Shown: piece after piece, positions 19,075-28,663 of the stretch
How the letters are laid out: each line of letters starts with the position of its first letter
Numbering within the stretch: position 1 is the first letter of the stretch
Origin: Ophioceras dolichostomum
Lineage: Eukaryota; Ascomycota; Sordariomycetes; Magnaporthales; Ophioceraceae
Length of the DNA: 28,663 nt
Reading direction: 5' to 3'
Assembly (NCBI GenBank): GCA_003049485.1
Contig: PYST01000435.1
Coordinates: 1-28,663, forward strand
The notes under the pieces: generated by a model
The model's input: only the letters and a program-made list of their open reading frames with translations
Told to the model about the DNA's origin: nothing
Databases searched by the model: none
Made by a program: the position numbers and the translations under genes

Positions 19075-20671
19075 ATGGCAAAACCTACCAAAGAGGAGAT
19101 CGGCTGGAGGAGGATTGTACGGAATTTTACACCGTCGTACGTTCTCACTTCCGCCTGGTTCTCCCGGTTCTTGGATTCGGGAGTCATACAACATGTCATG
19201 CAGCTAACACCCAACCCGAATACTCTTGATACATTGCATCGTACAGTTGGTTCAGTGTCAACATGGGCACCGGCATCGTTTCCATCCTCATACATCAGCT
19301 CCCTTACACCGCCCCACCTCTGCGATATGTTTCCATCGCGTTCTTCTTGCTGAACCTGGGTCTGTTCTCGGTCTTCACCCTCGTTTCCGTCGCCCGATAT
19401 GTGCTCTACCCGGAGATATGGCGGGCGATGATCACACACCCGGCCCAGAGCCTGTTCCTGGGCTGTTTCCCGATGGCGCTCGCAAGTGTGTGATTTTCTT
19501 TTTTAATTGTTTCGCTTCTCCACTCATCAGTGTCTTTTTTACCCTTGACCACAGTACCATGACAGATATTGACTGGTTAACATCGAGCATCGGCACGAAG
19601 CAATCATCAACATGATCGTGTTTACTTGTGCCAGCTGGGGTGACTGGGCTGTATATCTAGCTTGGGGGCTGTGGTGGGCAGATGTAGTCATCTCCCTTGC
19701 CTGCTGCGTCACAATGCCTTTCATCTTGTAAGTCACCGTTCTGGACCACAAAGTATCCCGAAGTTGGCATCCGGCTGACGACCGACGACTGGTCACAGAG
19801 TCCATCAGCAGAAAGTGCAGCTTGGACAACTGACTGCAGGATTGCTCCTGCCGGTCGTGCCGACTGTCGTCGCCGCAGCCTCAGGGGGGATAGTCGCCGA
19901 GGTCCTCCCAGATCCGGGGCATGCCTTCACGACGCTTGTGGTGTCGTACATCATCTGGGGGATGGGCCTGTCGTTCTCCTTCTGGATACTGGGGATATAC
20001 TACCACAGGCTCCACCTACACAGCCTCCCACCGCGCGAGGCCATCGTGTCTGTTTTCCTACCGGTGGGCCCCTTTGGTCAGGGCGGGTTTGCTGTGCTGC
20101 AGTTGGGCCGCGTCGCCTTGGAACTCCTGCCGCAGTTGAAGCCGTTCGCGTCATTATCGGCGTCGCTTGCGGTGAACTCTAGTGGTGATCTCCATCTGCA
20201 CGGCGGCGACGTGCTATATGTCATCGGTGTACTCGCCTCCCTTCTCATGTGGGGAACCGGGCTAGCCTGGCTTGCCTTCGCACTCATCAGCATTGCTACC
20301 ACCCAGCAGTTCCCTTTCAATATGGGTTGGTGGGGTTTCACGTTCCCCATCGGAGTCTTGACGACCTGCACTGGGCTTTTGGCCAAGGAGCTGTCGAGTC
20401 CTTCCTTCAAAGTTGTGGCCATGGTACGTCTGCGCTCACAGGAGGGAGAGAAAGAGGTCGAGGAGGTTAGATTTGGTGGCTTGCTTGCTGAATGACTAAC
20501 ACATCCTCGCCTTCACAATTACAGATCTTCTCGGTCGCAGTGTTTCTCCTCTGGTGCATCGTAGCCGTCAGGACACTGCTTCTTGCCATCACTGGCGAGA
20601 TGTTCTTTGCCCCGTGCCTTCAGGACTTGCGAGCGAAGCAAAACCAAGCGGGCGGAGACCGGACGGCATAG
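19075..20671 (+). CDS. SSU1-type sulfite efflux pump (TDT family)
   Basis: SSU1 proteins export sulfite across the plasma membrane; the tellurite-resistance/dicarboxylate transporter family also includes malate transporters. Exons are 19075-19136, 19247-19485, 19601-19727, 19799-20423 and 20525-20671, giving 399 residues, a normal length for the family. Conserved pieces are GWRRIVRNFTPSWFSVNMGTG at the start, LGCFPM, CASWGDWAVYLAWGLWW, LLPVVPTVVAAASGG, LPVGPFGQGG, QFPFNMGWWGFTFPIG and TLLLAITGEMFFAPC at the end. About ten hydrophobic segments alternate with short loops. The ATG at 19075 has an ideal context (GCCGCC before it). An in-frame ATG at 19027 would add 16 residues. The substrate is inferred from closeness to SSU1 and from the cysteine dioxygenase gene next door; malate is a less likely alternative. 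Confidence 0.9.
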
Positions 20672-21008
20672 TAGCCGATTGGATTGTTTTGTAATTGAGA
20701 GTAAACTCGCGATTAGATCGGACGGGACACACCATGACTCTAGACAGAGATAGACAAGAAACTCGCGTGAAAATTCAAGTAAACATTTGGATTACATCTG
20801 CTACTCCTCTGGTGAGAACAGAAAGGAAGTGGTCCTTTGCCGGGGTAAGGCCCCTGACGAGGCACTCCGCCCCACTTCACGCTGCGCAAGAAGCTTAAAA
20901 ATCTCGCGGGGTTCATTGGAGGGGTGTATTCCATCCTTCAGCTGTATCATTGAGCGCCAAGCCTCATGTTGAAAGGTTCGGCAACTTGCATGAGGGCCTT
21001 CAACGAAG
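20672..21008 (+). promoter_or_regulatory. Spacer between the sulfite pump and TYW1
   Basis: This is 337 bases between a stop and the next start on the same strand. It should hold the pump 3' end and the TYW1 promoter. No specific element was recognised. Confidence 0.45.
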
Positions 21009-23466
21009 ATGCTGTCCAATATCTGGCTTGAGAGCCTGTATTTTGATGGGATATACACAGGTGAGTGCCCTATTTTACTGCATTACGCATTTCTCTCGGT
21101 CTCGAATTAACTCGACCCCAGCCATTATCGACACATGGCACAATTACAGGACTCCCGTCATACTATCGGCACTCGCCTTGCTTTTCCTCCTGAGGATCTA
21201 TCTCCATTACACGGAGGAGAGACAAGAGCTTCTAGTGCTGCCCAAGATATACAGACCAGCGGATGAAACCAAGCCAGCTGCAGTTCGAGGAGAGAAATCG
21301 TCGAAGTCGTGCGACCCAGCTAGTACATCCCTCCCTGCTGCCGCCAGCGCAGCCACCACCACAACCTCGAGAAAGACCAATGGTCCCCGCAGAATCAAAG
21401 GCGAGCCCGCCAGGCTCCCCAAGAGTGGCTACAATGGCGATCAGCTAGGTGCTGGGAGGACAATCCAACCCCTCGTGTTCTTCTCCTCCGTAACTGGCGG
21501 GACGGAGAAGGCTGTTGGCAACTATGTGCTGAAACTCGGCGACTCGTTGAGTGCACTCCCAGCCACCGACGGCTGCGAATTCCTTGCCCCGAAGGTGCTC
21601 GACCTATCCGAGATCGACCTTGACGAATACTTTATCGCACCCCCGAAGCTGGAGGCGCCGCGAGAAGGGATCCAAGTCCAACTCTTGTACCTCCTCCTCG
21701 TGCCGAGCTTCAACATTGACAGCATCAACGACACATTTCTAGAGCACCTAAAGGAAACACACCATGACTTCAGGATAGACACAAGTCCGTTATCCACGCT
21801 TCTTGGATATAGCGTCTTCGGGTTTGGCGATCGCGAGGGATGGCCTACAGAGGAGGACGGCTTCTGCTTCCAGGCTAAGGAGGTTGACAAATGGATGGCC
21901 AAATTGACAGGCCGTAAGAGAGCCTGTCCAGTCGGCATGGGAGATCCCAAGACCGACGGTCCTAAACGTCTGGCTGAGTGGCACGACGGGGTAGTTGATG
22001 TTCTCAGTCAGCTGGCCCGGACGGGATGCCTTGGGGAGGGCGTGCGTGGCTCGGGGGACGCCGTCGAGAGTGAAGACGAAGAGGAGGCGGAGGCGGAATA
22101 CGATGACGGCGAGATGCTGATCGAGGGGGCTTCCGGGCCAGCTCGTGATATATCATCCAAGGCAGCGCCAAAGCGGAAGGCCATCGGTGATGTCGAGGAT
22201 ATCGGTCGCATCATAGAGTCCTCTTCGCCGTCCGAAACCGGCCCGATCGCAGTGGATTTCACCACGTACAGCAACGGGAAAAGGCCGGCGTCGCGAACGG
22301 CTGCCGTCAAGGAAATGGTGCCGAAGAATTCGCCCACGTACGCAGCCCTTACAAAGCAGGGTTACGCGATCGTCGGGTCTCACTCGGGCGTGAAGATCTG
22401 CAGATGGACGAAGAGTGCACTGCGAGGCCGTGGCAGCTGCTACAAATACTCCTTCTACGGGATCAACTCGCACCAGTGCATGGAGTCGACGCCCTCGCTG
22501 TCGTGTTCCAATAAGTGCGTCTTTTGCTGGCGGCACGGCACCAACCCGGTTGGCACAAGCTGGCGGTGGATGGTCGACCCGCCGGGTCTGATCTTCGACG
22601 GTATCAAAGCGAACCACTACCAGAAGATAAAGATGATGCGCGGCGTGCCTGGCGTGCGGGCCGAGCGGTTCGCCGAGGCCATGTGCATTCGGCACTGCGC
22701 CCTCTCGCTTGTCGGCGAGCCAATCTTTTACCCCCACATCAACGAGTTCCTCGCCTTGCTGCATGGCGAGGGCATATCGTCTTTCCTGGTCTGCAACGCG
22801 CAGCATCCGGACCAGCTGGCCGCCCTGAAGCACGTTACGCAGTTATACGTGTCCATCGACGCCTCCAACAGGGATTCCCTGCGCAAGGTGGACCGGCCTC
22901 TGCACAGGGACTTCTGGGAGCGGCTTCAGCGCTGTCTAGAGATCCTCAAGGAGAAGAGGTTCCGGCAGCGTACCGTGTTCCGCCTGACCCTTGTGAAGGG
23001 TTTCAACATCGAGGATGAGATCGCCGGGTACGCCGACATGGTCGAGAAGGCGCTGCCGTGCTTCGTCGAGGTCAAGGGGGTCACGTTCTGTGGGACGTCG
23101 ACCTCGTCGAGTGCGGGACTCACCATGGCCAACGTGCCCTTCTACCATGAGGTGTGCGACTTTGTCACGGCGCTGGAGCGCGAGCTTCGGAAGAGGGGCC
23201 TCGCATACGGCCTCGCTGCCGAACACGCGCACAGCTGCTGCGTGCTGCTCGCCAGCGAGAGGTTTAAGGTCGATGGGAAGTGGCACACCCGCATCGACTA
23301 TGACCGGTTCTTCGAGCTGCTCGAGGAAAAGGGGCCTGATGGAGACTTCTCCCCCGAGGATTACATGGGCCCCGAGACGCCTGAGTGGGCCACCTGGGGT
23401 AACGGCGGCTTCGATCCGCGCGACCAGAGGGTCGATCGGAAAGGACGACCGATAGCCGTTTCTTGA
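21009..23466 (+). CDS. TYW1: tRNA 4-demethylwyosine synthase TYW1
   Basis: TYW1 makes the tricyclic 4-demethylwyosine from m1G37 of tRNA-Phe using pyruvate and SAM, the second step of wybutosine synthesis. Exons are 21009-21060 and 21122-23466, giving 798 residues. A 61-base intron with a GTGAGT donor joins MLSNIWLESLYFDGIYT to AIIDTWHNY. A hydrophobic segment (about 29-45) suggests a membrane anchor. A flavodoxin-like domain covers about 130-320 (FFSSVTGGTEKA, HLKETHHDFRIDT, VFGFGDREGWPTEE). An acidic linker follows. The radical SAM domain begins near 440 and contains the cluster CSNKCVFC (C479, C483, C486), then RHGTNPVGTSWRWM, ALSLVGEPIFYP, LYVSIDASN, RLTLVKGFN and EHAHSCCVLLA. The C-terminus has WATWGNGGFDP. 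An unspliced reading opens further upstream, but I prefer the spliced start because of its consensus donor and fit to the family. Confidence 0.93.
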
Positions 23467-23977
23467 TGTCTCCCTACCGTTGTCTCGCCCTGCACACTCT
23501 CTGGATCAAGGCTAGACACCGGTATTTCTCATTCATGCATAGGTATATAGAGAGAGGTCACAAGAGAAAAGTGTACTTTGGAAGGATTATGCGCCATCGG
23601 CCACCAAGTGCGTCCCTAGGCAGCGCGAACAGGAATTTTGGGGGCAATATATATACATAGATGATGTTCTACAGCTCGGTCGTGTGCCCGCCCGCCGGCT
23701 ACGGCCACGAGGAGGCCAAAAATAATAGCCCTATCGGTACAAAACAAGCCAACTCAGCAAGAGCCAAGCTGGTTGACACAGCAGGAACAGGAAATCCCTG
23801 AGCTGCTTCGCGATGGATCAATCCAGCACTGCGGGCCTCGCGGTTTCGCTTTTGCCTGGCGATACCCGGTGCGTGGTGGGAGAGGAGTTGGGGGAAGCGA
23901 GTTCAAGCCTAGCCTTCGAACGGGGTAACTTGGCTTATTAGGAAGTGCATGCGAAGACGGTCGCTGGTGAAGGAAGA
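23467..23977. other. Convergent 3' region between TYW1 and TOM20
   Basis: This is 511 bases of non-coding sequence between two stop codons. It includes short AT dinucleotide tracts near 23645-23660. No gene or RNA was recognised. Confidence 0.6.
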
Positions 23978-24859
23978 CTAGTCCAGGCCTGCGGCGGGAG
24001 GCATGTCTTGCATAATAGAGGCGGCCCGCGTTCCGTTGGCCGCTTGGGTAGGACCCAAAGTGAGCTCTGTGTCGTATGCGATCATCTCGGCGAGGATGTC
24101 CAGGATGGGCTGAAGGCGAGAAAACAAGATGAGCATGTGTTCTGGCCCAACAGAACTTGGTAGAACACGACTAACCTTGGGTACAGTGCTATCGTAGATA
24201 TTAATGAGGTCGCGAGGCGTCGGGTACACCTTCAGCGCGTTGTAGAAATGGAGAGCGCACTCGACCGCACGAGATGCTGGGAAAGAGGGAAACTGTTAGC
24301 AAGCTTCTCGGCGTCGGAGCACCGGTGTTGCACAGGAGAAGAGAAGGAAAAGGTGCTCACGATCAGCGGCGATAGTCTCGCCAGCGGAGACCTGGTCGAG
24401 GAAATAGGTTTCCTTCTGCTCAACGGAGTCCGGGAACCCATTCTGCTTCGACTCGTCGACCATATCCCTGATCGTCTGGCGCCGCCTCTCGTCGGCCAAG
24501 CTGTCCTCTTCTTTCGCGGCGCGAACCTGCTTGCGCTCGTTCCGACGGAGTTGCCGGCGGAACTCGGAGCTCGTTCGGCGCCGGTGGTCGAAGTAGACGG
24601 CGTAACCTGTGATATGCAAAACTTAGAAACCGGAGGCTTGCTGGTGGTTTATGGAGATTTGTGACTCGAAGCCACCACAACACGGGGGCAGTCGAGTCGC
24701 ATCGCCTAAAAGCAGAGCTCAGGGGGGCTGGCGATGAATAATTGCAGGTATCCCTTCATCCCACAGCTCTGCGTCCATCTCGTTAAGGAGAGACCTACCT
24801 AACAACCCCGTGACAACCACAGCGGCAGATGCCATCACTATCGTCTTCGTCTGGGACAT
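23978..24859 (-). CDS. TOM20: Mitochondrial import receptor subunit TOM20
   Basis: TOM20 sits in the outer mitochondrial membrane and recognises presequences for the TOM complex. Exons in transcript order are 24859-24799, 24606-24361, 24276-24176 and 24109-23978, giving 179 residues, the normal fungal length. The N-terminal membrane anchor covers about 5-25 (IVMASAAVVVTGLLGYAVYF) and is followed by a basic stretch DHRRR. Then come a charged linker (RRQLRRNERKQVRAAKEE), FLDQVSAGETIAADP, and the single TPR-like receptor fold with AVECALHFYNALKVYPTP, LINIYDSTVPK and PILDILAEMIAYD. The C-terminus is Ala/Gly/Met-rich. Intron 1 (192 bases) is the longest; the others are 84 and 66. The gene shares a divergent promoter with EXO84. 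Confidence 0.95.
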
Positions 24860-25354
24860 TGTGACAAGGGGATGGATGGAAGGAAAGGCTGTGGACGAAG
24901 TTGTGAGAAATGAAGAAGCTCAACAAAAGAATAGAAACCTAAAGGGAAAGCAATTGATTATGGAGTACGCGTGAGTGGTGCTCGACTGGACATGCGCCTG
25001 AGTTCCGTCTGATGCAATGATGCTCACGGTTTTTCTTCGCCTTCATTTTTTCTTGGTCCTCCAAAAGCTCGGAACCTATCAGCTCAGGTAGTCGGGACGA
25101 TTTCACTGGCTGCACAGGGGTGGGGCCACCTCCCAACGCCGCTGTGAACCAGGGTGAGTTCGGTAGCCGGAGCAGGGATTTCCTTCCCACGCGACTGAAA
25201 CATCATTGATCCACGCTACTTGGTACGAGGCACGCCTTTTTCTAATTCACCATCAATTGGTGCCTACCTAACTTACCTAAAGACTGTAAGAACCCCAAAT
25301 TTGTTGGGCACATACCTAGTCACTCGAGCACCATATTCTGCGGTATTCGACACA
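24860..25354. promoter_or_regulatory. Divergent promoter of TOM20 and EXO84
   Basis: This 495-base head-to-head region contains several CCTAAC/CCTACC-type short repeats near 25262-25316. No coding sequence was recognised. Confidence 0.5.
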
Positions 25355-27616
25355 ATGTCGGAAGAGAGGAGCAAGATCTCCCTCAGAGCCGGGCCGAAGA
25401 GAAAGGGTCGGCCGACCATCAGCGCCCCCAGGCAGATATCGGAGCCTGCCCCCAGCAAAGACGGGAACGTCCCGAGGAACGCCCGGCCCGGCGCCGGAAG
25501 TGGCCCGCCACCGCGGCCTCGTCCTCCTCCAGCCAGCGGGAAGGTATGTGCAGTTTGTCCCTGTGGCCAGTGAAATGCGAGAGCAAACGACTGGAGACCG
25601 TGCGCAGCCATAGCTACTGACATGAGGGCTGCCGATTTTCTACATGTAGACTTCGGATCTCGTGAAGCGGCGGTTCTCTACGCGATTCAATGATCTTCCT
25701 GTCGATGGTTTTCAGCCGCCTGTCCCGGCGCTGCCTTCTTTTGATAAGTACGAGTCGTCCAGCCGGGACAGAGAGCGAAGAGGAGCACCGCCCTCGAGGG
25801 GCGGCCCTGTGGCTCCGAAGGTCGACGTCAAGGCGCTACGAGATCCGAACCTCGCTGTTGAACAGTACGTCGCCAAGATCCTCAGCGACGCATCCGACGA
25901 CGAGATCCGGGAGTACGAGGAGTCGCTACGGAAGCTCAAGAACAGGGCGTCCACCGACCTCCAGCAGAGCATCTATCAGAACCGAACCCAGTTCATCAAA
26001 ATCAGCAAGGAGGCAGAGAAGCTCAAGGGGGAGATGCGAGCCCTCAGGAACCTCATGTCGGAGCTCAAGGCCAATACCACGGCTCTGCGGTCTGCATCAT
26101 CGGGGAGAAACGCCCCCGACTCGACCGGCGACCTGGGAGGTGGCGGATTCTCCACCGGGCTTAGCAAGAAGGACAGACGCAGCTCTGTGGCAGATCGCAC
26201 TGCACTGTGGAACTCGCAGATGCAGGCCCTTTATAAAACCGTCGAGGGGTCGCAGAAGTTCCTCCCGAATTCGATGGGCCGACACGTCGTGTTGAACGCC
26301 GGTCTTTGGATCGAGCTGGACAGCGCCACCTACAAGTCCCGCCGCGCGATGCAGATCATACTCCTCAACGACCATCTCCTAGTTGCGTCGCGGAAGAAGA
26401 GAAAGATCGAGGGTCCTGGTGCTGACGCCCGCGGGCCCGCAACCAAGCTCGTCGCCGACAGATGCTGGCCGCTCCTAGACATCGAGGTAGTAGACATGGC
26501 TGGGTCAGGCGATTCCTCGATCGGCCGGACTAAACTCGCAGACGCAATCATGGTGCGGGGCGTCGGCCAAGAGACCGTCATATACAAGACGGAGAAGCCA
26601 GAGGATCCTGAGAAGGGGGCTCTAATGCTCAACATCAGGAAGGTGGTCGAGGAACTCCGGCGCGGCTTGCAGTCCGAGATGGACGCCAACAACAAGGCCA
26701 AGGAGACGATCAACTACTTCGCGTCGCGCGACCCGGGCCTGTTGCAGAAGACGGCGCTGCTCGAGACGCTGTCGGACATCAAGGACATGCTGATCGAGGT
26801 GGACGGCAAGCAGCAGAACCTGCGCTGGGTCGAGTCGCAGATGGACGAGCTCGACATCGACGTGGCGCTGCAGCGGTTCGAACCGGCCGTCATGCGGGTC
26901 GAGAAGCTCAAGGGCCTCGCCAGGGGCCTGAAGAACAACGCCGTCGCCCAGGACTTCATCGAGTTCAAGGTCGAGGAGCGCAGCGCGAGGCTGGCGGGGT
27001 TGATCACCCGCGAGCTCGTCGACACGCACGACAACCAGCGCAAGACGAAGCAGAACGTCGTGTGGCTTGCTAGGCTCGGGTTCGAGGACCGCGCGCGTGA
27101 GGCGTACCTGGATGCCAGGAGTACCATCATCCAGAAGCGTTCCAGGTAAGGAACTATCCACACCCCTTTTATCCATTTTTTTTGTCCATCCAACCTCCCT
27201 TCTCGCTATTCACTCTGCTAAACGTGTCCATATGTGTATATAGGCAATGCATTTTCCAGGGAGACCTGCACCGGTACATCTGGGAGCTATCTTTCGTCTA
27301 CTTCACCATCATCCGCAACACCGTGAGCTCCTTCCAGGGCTGCTTCCCGCCGCCCATGATGAGCGCCTGCGTGAAGTGGGCCAAGGAGGAGGTCGAGGCC
27401 TTCAACGCCATCCTGGCGCGCCAGCTGAGCAGCACCGACCCGGAAGGCGAGGTGTGGAAGGCCTGCATGGACCGGGCCAAGACTCACTCGGACATGCTTT
27501 TCGAGGTCGGCTTGGATTTCAGAAACCTCGTCGGGAGAGAGGTGCCCGTGGGCCCGGCGAGCACCGCCTCGCCTGCTGTCCAGTCTACGCCTACGATGGG
27601 GTTGGGTCTGGCTTGA
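25355..27616 (+). CDS. EXO84: Exocyst complex subunit EXO84
   Basis: EXO84 is part of the octameric exocyst that tethers secretory vesicles to the plasma membrane at sites of polarised growth. Exons are 25355-25543, 25650-27145 and 27244-27616, giving 685 residues; introns are 106 bases (GTATGT donor) and 98 bases (GTAAGG). The N-terminal 130 residues are basic and Pro-rich. A coiled coil spans about 133-210 (VEQYVAKILSDASDDEIREY, IYQNRTQFIKISKEAEKLKGE). A PH domain covers about 257-400 (ALYKTVEGSQKFLPNS, GRHVVLNAGLWIELD, MQIILLNDHLLVASRKKRK). The C-terminal helical EXO84 region has WVESQMDELDIDVALQRFE and, in exon 3, YIWELSFVYFTIIRNT and MMSACVKWAKEEVEAFN. The start ATG is the first that gives a typical fungal N-terminus. 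Confidence 0.95.
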
Positions 27617-28663
27617 ATAGGTACCGTTGTGCCTCACTCCTTGACCTGGGCTACGCACTGGGTTCTCCAGGCCGTTGAAGCAGACGGTCAAACGGGGGCA
27701 GCGGCAGTGATAGTGGTCGCCATTTCAGAGACCTCGGCCGGGCTGGGCCCCATCTTCACGTCCATGTATTTTTGTTGCTTGTTGGAGACTGCATACTACC
27801 CGTCGAGCTCCTACTCAGTCTAGAAAATGCTCTAAGCTGATGTATGTAGGTAATGTGCTCACTTTTGTTTCGTGCATACGTCGAGGCCGGTAGATGCTAT
27901 TCGCGATTGCTTTATTGTGTCATACTGTATGGTTGTTGGTCGTTGGTATAGCGTATCCCATATCCAATTCGAAGAACAGTACCAACGGTAGTCGGTAGGG
28001 GAGAGAGTATGATATAGAGTATGAATTACTAACAGCCTGAGGGTGCAACTGCATGATATCATCATTGCAAAATGCCATACTTAATAGAGTATATTTCAAC
28101 TCAATTGATTGATGGATTCGGTCCTGGTGAACTACCCCTCCAAGATCGGTGTGCTGTTGCAGTGGCAGTCGGCCAATCAGGCTCACCGCCCTAAGTCAAC
28201 CCAGTCTGGGGCAACTTCAAAGATCCCGTCGCTGTTGCCACATCAAACAACCACATCCCCTCCCTGCCATCATCAAACGTGCTGTACGTATACATATATC
28301 CCAGCCGCCTAACAAAGAAGCAAGAAAAGAACTCGAGTTCTTGATACCCCCATTGCCCCGAGTTGACCCTGTGTTTACTTCCCTATCGCTTATTGTTATT
28401 CTACATGAACGCACTGCGCTAGTGCCAGTTGATAGATTTTCGATTTCTTCATCCTGCCTCCCTGGGTCGTCCTCCTGCTACTGTTAGTTGCCGTGTGTTT
28501 CCAGGGGTTGGTTGGCCCGCGCCCTTAACTGATCTTCTGGTCCCTCCAGTCTCCAGTCCACATTTGCGCGAATCCGTACTGGTCACCCACGACGCCGCCT
28601 TCGCCCTCTGAACCAAAAAAAAAAACCGTCATTCATTCAATCTCCCATTCATCCCACCCATCC
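27617..28663. other. 3' flank of EXO84 with no supported gene
   Basis: This is about 1 kb to the right edge. Its composition is AT-richer than the genes, and it ends in CT-rich sequence with an A-run near 28613-28624 that resembles a fungal promoter or 5' leader. Short open frames show no motif. A gene beginning just beyond the edge on the plus strand is possible but not shown. Confidence 0.5.

Noticed and set aside
20950..21121. Unspliced N-terminal extension of TYW1
   Set aside because: The spliced alternative has a consensus GTGAGT donor, a matching phase and a better N-terminus.
1..28663. CRISPR arrays, 5S or other rRNA genes, transposase genes or viral elements
   Set aside because: No repeat-spacer pattern, rRNA signature or transposase motif was seen, and the gene structure is plainly fungal nuclear.

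Overview
The window is nuclear DNA from a filamentous ascomycete, probably a Sordariomycete. Genes are dense and sit on both strands. Most are interrupted by short introns (about 60-190 nt) with GTRNGT-type donors, CTRAY branch sites and YAG acceptors. Coding sequence is GC-rich with long Gly/Ser/Pro/Ala runs, intergenic DNA has CT-rich tracts, and CTACCTAG-type palindromes are scattered between genes. Every exon model below was built by hand from reading frame, splice signals and conserved protein motifs. Each closes to a whole number of codons except egt1, which is incomplete at its 5' side.

Left part (1-12.4 kb): the C-terminal part of an ergothioneine synthase (egt1, +), whose N-terminal methyltransferase half is not in the window; eIF2B alpha/GCN3 (-); a NECAP-type endocytic adaptor (+) that shares a divergent promoter with eIF2B alpha; a 567-residue protein of unknown function with predicted coiled coils (-); a PflX-like radical SAM protein (-); and an intron-containing tRNA-Thr(AGU).

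Middle part (13-20.7 kb): an HLTF/Rad5-like SNF2 ATPase with SUMO-interacting motif, HIRAN and RING (-); then cysteine dioxygenase (-) and an SSU1-type sulfite efflux pump (+), divergently arranged around a 1.2 kb shared upstream region. These two form a plausible cysteine-to-sulfite disposal module.

Right part (21-28.7 kb): TYW1, the radical SAM enzyme of wybutosine synthesis (+); the mitochondrial import receptor TOM20 (-); the exocyst subunit EXO84 (+), divergent from TOM20; and about 1 kb of 3' flank with no supported gene.

Most genes are conserved housekeeping genes. The parts most worth a second look are the CDO/SSU1 pair, the egt1 reading frame that begins at an orphan splice acceptor, the uncharacterised radical SAM protein, and GCN4/CPC-1-type TGAGTCA sites upstream of eIF2B alpha and SSU1.
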